9,401 nucleotides of DNA, taken from NCBI GenBank assembly GCA_002389265.1, contig DGOD01000193.1, forward strand, positions 1 to 9,401, read 5' to 3'. Below, in pieces: positions 5,486-9,401 of the stretch (within the stretch, counting starts at the first letter, position 1; every line of letters starts with the position of its first letter). The stretch is from Gammaproteobacteria bacterium UBA4475 (GTDB lineage Bacteria; Pseudomonadota; Gammaproteobacteria; Pseudomonadales; Azotimanducaceae). Below the pieces are notes generated by a model. It was not told where the DNA came from and made no database searches. It saw nothing but the letters and a program-made list of their open reading frames with translations. Made by a program: the position numbers and the translations under genes.

Positions 5486-6736
5486 ATGACAAAGTATGAC
5501 GTCTCCACATCAAACAGTTTGTACGAACGCGCCAAAGCGGTGATACCGGGCGGTATCAACGGCCACTACGGTTTTAGTGTCAAAAAAAACGGGCCTAAGT
5601 ACTTTTCCAGAAGTGAAGGATCACGTTTTTGGGATGTGGACAACAACGAGTTTATCGACTACATGTGCGCCTATGGACCGATGATCCTCGGATACAATCA
5701 CCCCGCGGTCGACGAAGCTGCACTAAAACAGCTTAAAGCTGGCAATACGGTAAGCCTGGCCTCACCTGTCATGGTAGAACTCGCAGAAACACTCGTTGAT
5801 ATGGTCACCGCCGTTGACTGGGCACTATTTAGCAAAAATGGTGGCGATGGCACCTCTCTTGCGGCCCTCGTCGCCCGCGCCGCAACCGGTCGACAGAAAC
5901 TCGTGAAAGTAGCAGAAGGCTATCACGGTGTTGCGGCATGGATGCAGGACGGGCGTGCCGGTACGATCCCAGCCGACTCTGAACATGTGATTCAAATTCC
6001 ATGGAACGATGTCGAGGCGTTACAGAAAGCCATAGATCAGCATCCCGGTGACATCGCCGGATTCATTTCATCGCCTTATGACCATCCGGTGTTCAGGGAC
6101 AATGAGTTACCTGCTGACGGATACTGGCAAAAGATCGAGACCTTGTGCCGTAAAAATGACATTGTTCTTATTGTCGATGATGTGCGCGCTGGCTTTCGCA
6201 TTAACCTCGCCGGTTCAAACGTAGCGTACGGATTTACACCGGATTTAATCTGTTTCGGCAAGGCCATTGCAAACGGCTATCCACTTGCAGCGCTGGCAGG
6301 TTCAGACGCACTCAAGCAAGCGGCCCAGGACGTTTACTTCACAGGTACACAGTTTTTTAACGCAGCGCCCATGGCGGCTGCTCGCGCTACTTTGCTGGAA
6401 CTACAAAAAATCGATGCGGCGAACGTGATGACCAGTATCGGTAACAAATTGAATAAGGGGCTGATCGATGTCGCGGCCTCTCATGGTTACGATCTGGTGG
6501 CTTCAGGCGTTCCAGCGATGCCGTATTACAGACTCGCCAACGTGGACAGTAAAACCCACCGGATGTGGATCGATGAATGTGTCGGACGTGGGGTATACCT
6601 CTTGAGTTACCATAATCATTTCGTCTCAACTGCCCATACGGATGCCGATCTGCAACGCACCTTTGAGATAGTCGATGATGCCTTTACCACGCTTGGCCCT
6701 GCCTCAGCACAAATTCAAAAAGCTGTACCTTCATGA
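5486..6736 (+). CDS. Class III PLP aminotransferase, glutamate-1-semialdehyde 2,1-aminomutase-like
   Basis: A 416-residue fold-type I PLP enzyme. The N-terminus 'YERAKAVIPGGINGHYGF' and 'GSRFWDVDNNEFIDYMCAYGP' are typical of the aminomutase (HemL-like) branch. The PLP phosphate loop is 'KNGGDGTS' (117-124), the KNGxDxT variant found in HemL-like enzymes with other substrates; true HemL has SGTEA. 'GYHG' (145-148) supplies the ring-stacking region. Asp231 in 'IVDDVRAGFR' contacts the pyridine nitrogen, and Lys259 in 'FGKAIANGYP' forms the Schiff base. Location in a catabolic operon without other tetrapyrrole genes argues against haem synthesis. Moving or removing an amino group on a pathway intermediate is more likely. 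AGGA lies 8 bases before the start. Its stop overlaps the next gene by ATGA, tying it to the dimethylformamidase-like hydrolase. Family secure; substrate unknown. Confidence 0.92.
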   Translation: MTKYDVSTSNSLYERAKAVIPGGINGHYGFSVKKNGPKYFSRSEGSRFWDVDNNEFIDYMCAYGPMILGYNHPAVDEAALKQLKAGNTVSLASPVMVELAETLVDMVTAVDWALFSKNGGDGTSLAALVARAATGRQKLVKVAEGYHGVAAWMQDGRAGTIPADSEHVIQIPWNDVEALQKAIDQHPGDIAGFISSPYDHPVFRDNELPADGYWQKIETLCRKNDIVLIVDDVRAGFRINLAGSNVAYGFTPDLICFGKAIANGYPLAALAGSDALKQAAQDVYFTGTQFFNAAPMAAARATLLELQKIDAANVMTSIGNKLNKGLIDVAASHGYDLVASGVPAMPYYRLANVDSKTHRMWIDECVGRGVYLLSYHNHFVSTAHTDADLQRTFEIVDDAFTTLGPASAQIQKAVPS

Positions 6737-8199
6737 TCGCAGCTTACTGTTGGCCACAAAGTGCCAGACACAAGGAACCCATTACGCTTTACTGTCACAC
6801 CGCAGCTAGCAGTTTCCAAATTGAAGTGATTCGTCAGGGCGCCGAAGACAAAACGGTGCTGGTTCGTCATGATCTACGAGGCATAGATCAACCCATCACA
6901 GACGACATTGCAGAAAACGGCTGCCAGTGGCAGCCCACACTCGAACTGTCGATTGATCCAGACTGGCCTTCCGGGTTTTATCTTATTCGCCTTGAAGATT
7001 CCGATGGCAACAAGGCTGATGCTTTTTTTGTTGTTCGTGCCTCAACGCCTACTGATGCCATGTTCGTGCTCTCAACATCTACCTGGAATGCTTACAACAC
7101 CTGGGGTGGATTGAGCTATTACACCGGCGGTCATGCTGTCTCACCGATGCGCCCGTTGCAGCCCGGGTTTCTGGCGAAAGTTGATCCACACAGGCATCGA
7201 ATTGCCCGATTTAAGGATTGGCTAAAAGATGATGCACGTGCGTTTGTTGCTGCTGGCTACGACGACTGGTGCATGGCCGCAGGGTGGGCGAATTGGGAAA
7301 TCTTGTTCGCACGCTGGGCGGAATCTCAAGGTTACAACCTAGGCTACGCCGTAAGTTATGACCTTGATCAACAACCCGATCTGCTTGACGGTTACCCCGC
7401 CTATATCTCGGTGGGACATGATGAATACTGGTCAGCGGGCATGCGCGACACGGTAGAAAACTATATTGATACCGGCGGTAATGCTGCCTTCTTCTCTGGT
7501 AACACATCCTTCTGGCAGGTCCGTTTCGATAAAGACTACCACCAGATGACAGGTTACAAATGTGATATTCATGACGATCCCGTATTCGATCCAACTCATG
7601 GTCCCGGGCAAACACCAACGTTAGCAACTATGTGGTCCGACCCACTCATCGGTCGTCCGGAAAGCCAGATGACGGGTGTTTCTTTCAGCCGAGGTGGCTA
7701 TGCGCACATGCCCAATTCCCCGGAAGGAACGGGAGGTTACACTGTCTGGCAACCAGAGCACTGGTCTTTCAACAATACAGGGTTAAAGGCAGGCGATGAC
7801 CTGGGTGCGGATGGACTTGTTCTTGGGTACGAGTGCGATGGCTGCGAGTTAGCCTTTATTGATAATCAGATGGTACCCAAGTTTACCGACGACACACCTG
7901 AAGGATTTGAGATCCTCGCCACTGCGGAGGCTCGTTTATGGGAAACGGAAGAAGCACCTGGGGAGCTTGCGGACAACTATATCGGTGAACTCAACTGGGT
8001 CGCCGCACGTATCGGCGGCGCCGATACGCCTGAGGTACGTCAAAAATTTGCTAATGGTCACGCCGTCATGGGGAGTTTTAAACGAGGCAAGGGTGAAGTC
8101 TTCACCACCGGTTGTACAGACTGGGCCTACGGGCTAGCCGATAGTGCTGTCGCTGGGGTCACTAACAATGTGCTAGAGCGTTTTATTAAGAGCTCGTGA
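6733..8199 (+). CDS. N,N-dimethylformamidase large-subunit-like hydrolase
   Basis: A 488-residue protein with no signal peptide or membrane segment. Residues about 5-103 look like a beta-sandwich domain ending in 'SGFYLIRLEDSDG..ADAFFVVR'. The rest matches the dimethylformamidase beta-subunit C-terminal domain: 'STWNAYNTWGGLSYY' (116-130), 'FARWAESQGYNLGYAVSYDL' (192-211), 'SVGHDEYWS' (226-234), 'GGNAAFFSGNTSFWQVRF' (248-265) and 'TTGCTDWAYGL' near the end. In Paracoccus dimethylformamidase a Tyr, a His and a Glu bind a mononuclear iron. His229 and Glu231 fit the HxE pair; the Tyr is probably one of Tyr121, Tyr129 or Tyr130. That enzyme cleaves dimethylformamide to dimethylamine and formate and needs a small subunit, for which no gene is seen here. 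There is no clear ribosome site; the ATGA overlap suggests coupling to the PLP enzyme. The real substrate is probably another amide. Homology good, substrate unknown. Confidence 0.85.
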   Translation: MIAAYCWPQSARHKEPITLYCHTAASSFQIEVIRQGAEDKTVLVRHDLRGIDQPITDDIAENGCQWQPTLELSIDPDWPSGFYLIRLEDSDGNKADAFFVVRASTPTDAMFVLSTSTWNAYNTWGGLSYYTGGHAVSPMRPLQPGFLAKVDPHRHRIARFKDWLKDDARAFVAAGYDDWCMAAGWANWEILFARWAESQGYNLGYAVSYDLDQQPDLLDGYPAYISVGHDEYWSAGMRDTVENYIDTGGNAAFFSGNTSFWQVRFDKDYHQMTGYKCDIHDDPVFDPTHGPGQTPTLATMWSDPLIGRPESQMTGVSFSRGGYAHMPNSPEGTGGYTVWQPEHWSFNNTGLKAGDDLGADGLVLGYECDGCELAFIDNQMVPKFTDDTPEGFEILATAEARLWETEEAPGELADNYIGELNWVAARIGGADTPEVRQKFANGHAVMGSFKRGKGEVFTTGCTDWAYGLADSAVAGVTNNVLERFIKSS

Positions 8200-8203
8200 A
8201 CTT

Positions 8204-8221
8204 ATCAGATAGTTGCCTGAT
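8204..8221 (+). other. Weak hairpin in the gap before the esterase gene
   Basis: ATCAG (8204-8208) and CTGAT (8217-8221) can pair across an 8-base loop just after the hydrolase stop codon. No T-run follows, so it is unlikely to end transcription; it may protect or process the mRNA. Confidence 0.2.
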
Positions 8222-8256
8222 GGCTGCATTCACCTGCACCTACAAAACGAATAAAA

Positions 8257-8261
8257 AGGGA
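8257..8261 (+). promoter_or_regulatory. Ribosome binding site that sets the esterase start
   Basis: AGGGA lies 7 bases before the ATG at 8269. A TTG at 8266 directly before it would be only 4 bases away, so ATG 8269 is the better start. Confidence 0.65.
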
Positions 8262-8268
8262 AGACTTG

Positions 8269-9357
8269 ATGTCTGAGCAAACGCAACCACAATTACCCGG
8301 TCGGCTCGGTAATCCAGAACTCAGACTGCGAGATGATCCACGAGCAGATCCCAGAATGCTCAAAGCGATGGATGAACTCGGTCTACTCGATGAAGCGCCG
8401 CCATTACCTGTGAGCGCGAGCTCACGCGTTGATGAATTGTTAGCCTTTTGCGCAATGGCTGAAGAAGGCTATGAAGCACTAAACAATACCGTAACCAGCA
8501 CGTGGCCGCCTCTAACAGGTGTTACTCGAGAAACGCAGGTCATCAAGGGCATCGACGACAACGAGATAACACTCTACATACATCGCCCCGAGAAAGTTCA
8601 AGACACATTGCCTGGGATCTTACATATTCATGGCGGCGGCATGGTTTTAATGTCTGCCGCTGGCTCCATGTATGACCGATGGCGCAGTGAACTAGCCGCA
8701 ACCGGTCTCGTTGTTGTGGGCGTAGAGTTTCGCAATGGCGCCGGTAAACTGGGGCCACATCCCTTCCCGGCCGGATTGAATGATTGTAGTGCCGCGCTAC
8801 ATTGGATGGCGGATCACAAAGCTGACCTCGATATTTCAGGGATCGTAGTGTCCGGTGAATCAGGTGGCGGCAATCTGTCACTGGCGACCTGCCTGAAAGC
8901 CAAACAGGACGATGCCTTGCGAGCCATCGATGGCGTTTACGCACAATGCCCCAACGTCTCTAATCGCTATCTGGATAAGGACCCGTCGTTACCATCACTA
9001 ATCGAAAATGACGAACTGGGTTTAAGTTGCACAATGATGGCTGCACTTTTCAAGCTTTATGACGCGACTGGAGAAAACGCCACAAACCCGCTCGCCTGGC
9101 CACTGCATGCTGAGATTTCTGAGCTTAAAGGCCTGCCTCCTCATTTTATCTCGGTCTGTCAATTGGATCCCTTGCGGGATGAAGGCTTGGCTTACAACAG
9201 AAAATTGCTTGAAGCTGGCGTCACTTCCAGTAGCCGGACGATTAATGGTGTAACCCATGCCGGGGACATGTCTTATCGTGCTGCGATGCCGGAGGTTTAT
9301 CTATCTTCCATCAGGGATATCAAAAGCTTTGCTGAAGACGTGTGTAAAACCAGTTAA
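8269..9357 (+). CDS. Alpha/beta-hydrolase, hormone-sensitive-lipase (family IV) type esterase
   Basis: A 362-residue cytoplasmic hydrolase counted from ATG 8269. The first ~75 residues form the N-terminal cap region. 'LHIHGGGMV' (118-126) is the HGGG oxyanion motif of family IV. 'VSGESGGGNLSLA' (194-206) holds the nucleophile Ser198 in a GESGG elbow, where GDSAG is usual. Asp300 in 'QLDPLRDEG' and His330 in 'GVTHAGD' complete the triad. All catalytic residues are present, so it should be active on a short-chain or bulky carboxylic ester or lactone. The protein is longer than most family members (about 310 residues), mainly at the N-terminus. It is the last gene of the train, 69 bases after the dimethylformamidase-like gene. 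It could open the starting compound or hydrolyse a late ester. No terminator is seen in the 44 bases that remain after it. Family very secure; substrate unknown. Confidence 0.93.
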   Translation: MSEQTQPQLPGRLGNPELRLRDDPRADPRMLKAMDELGLLDEAPPLPVSASSRVDELLAFCAMAEEGYEALNNTVTSTWPPLTGVTRETQVIKGIDDNEITLYIHRPEKVQDTLPGILHIHGGGMVLMSAAGSMYDRWRSELAATGLVVVGVEFRNGAGKLGPHPFPAGLNDCSAALHWMADHKADLDISGIVVSGESGGGNLSLATCLKAKQDDALRAIDGVYAQCPNVSNRYLDKDPSLPSLIENDELGLSCTMMAALFKLYDATGENATNPLAWPLHAEISELKGLPPHFISVCQLDPLRDEGLAYNRKLLEAGVTSSSRTINGVTHAGDMSYRAAMPEVYLSSIRDIKSFAEDVCKTS

Positions 9358-9377
9358 TCGGCAAACAAAGCGCGCAC

Positions 9378-9401
9378 GGGGTCAGAGCCAAGTGCCAGAG
9401 T
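9378..9401. repeat. Possible start of a REP-like palindromic repeat, cut by window edge
   Basis: GGGGTCAGAGCC follows 20 bases after the esterase stop. From general knowledge, GGGGTCAGAG ... CTCTGACCCC elements are common interspersed palindromes, often tied to REP-associated tyrosine transposases, in environmental proteobacteria. The second arm would lie beyond the window, so the call cannot be completed here. Confidence 0.35.

Larger units (their letters stand above)
1636..9357 (+). other. Probable seven-gene catabolic operon
   Basis: Seven genes run in the same direction with gaps of 28, 3, 3, 72, -4 and 69 bases, and no convincing terminator between them. Six start with an ATG behind a recognisable AGGA/GGAG-type site. 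The sixth gene overlaps the fifth by ATGA and has no clear site of its own, implying translational coupling. The product set (two CoA enzymes, two glutathione enzymes, one PLP enzyme, two hydrolases) reads as one degradative route under the divergent LysR regulator. The 72- and 69-base gaps could carry internal promoters, so co-transcription of the last three genes with the first four is less certain. Confidence 0.7.

Noticed and set aside
7211..7627. A 138-residue minus-strand frame
   Set aside because: It is antisense to the most conserved part of the dimethylformamidase-like domain; arginine-rich and without motif, typical of a shadow frame.
8266..8268. TTG as start codon of the esterase
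   Set aside because: It lies directly before an ATG that has better spacing (7 bases) to AGGGA.
8543..8944. A 133-residue minus-strand frame
   Set aside because: It is antisense to the esterase HGGG and GESGG regions, rich in Arg, His and Cys, with no family resemblance.
1636..9357. Mobile element or genomic-island boundaries around the operon
   Set aside because: No transposase, integrase, tRNA or terminal repeat is visible; the only hint is the partial repeat at the right edge.

Overview
The window looks like a chromosomal segment of a Gram-negative proteobacterium, most likely a marine or environmental gammaproteobacterium. This is an inference from gene content (LysR regulator, family III CoA-transferase, nu-type glutathione S-transferase), AGGA/GGAG ribosome sites and a GGGGTCAGAG-type repeat at the right edge. 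Nothing in it fixes the species, and no RNA gene, CRISPR array or insertion sequence is visible.

Left part (1-1393, minus strand). The first 338 bases hold the N-terminal 112 codons of a pyridoxamine-phosphate-oxidase-like split-barrel protein that runs off the left edge. It is separated by a short gap with a hairpin terminator from a complete LysR-family regulator (488-1393).

Control region (1394-1635). This 242-base divergent spacer lies between the regulator and a rightward gene train. It contains a perfect 17-bp inverted repeat, a 9-bp near-direct repeat and plausible promoters for both directions. It is the expected place for LysR binding.

Right part (1636-9357, plus strand). Seven genes in one direction form a probable operon: a crotonase-fold enoyl-CoA isomerase/hydratase, a family III (CaiB/BaiF) CoA-transferase, a nu/Ure2-type glutathione S-transferase, a second large (332 aa) glutathione S-transferase-like protein, a glutamate-1-semialdehyde-aminomutase-like PLP enzyme, a stand-alone homologue of the N,N-dimethylformamidase large subunit, and a hormone-sensitive-lipase-type esterase. 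Gaps are 28, 3, 3, 72, -4 and 69 bases.

Reading them together (inference): an ester and a C-N (amide-like) bond could be hydrolysed by the last two enzymes, and an amino group moved or removed by the PLP enzyme. The two glutathione enzymes could add or remove glutathione or reduce a thiol adduct. The CoA-transferase could activate the resulting acid, and the crotonase could shift a double bond on the CoA ester. The CoA-transferase plus two glutathione transferases recalls the glutathione-dependent isoprene pathway (isoG, isoI, isoJ), but no monooxygenase or dehydrogenase is present here. The combination with a dimethylformamidase-like hydrolase and an aminomutase-like enzyme is one I do not recognise as a described pathway, and the substrate cannot be read from the sequence.
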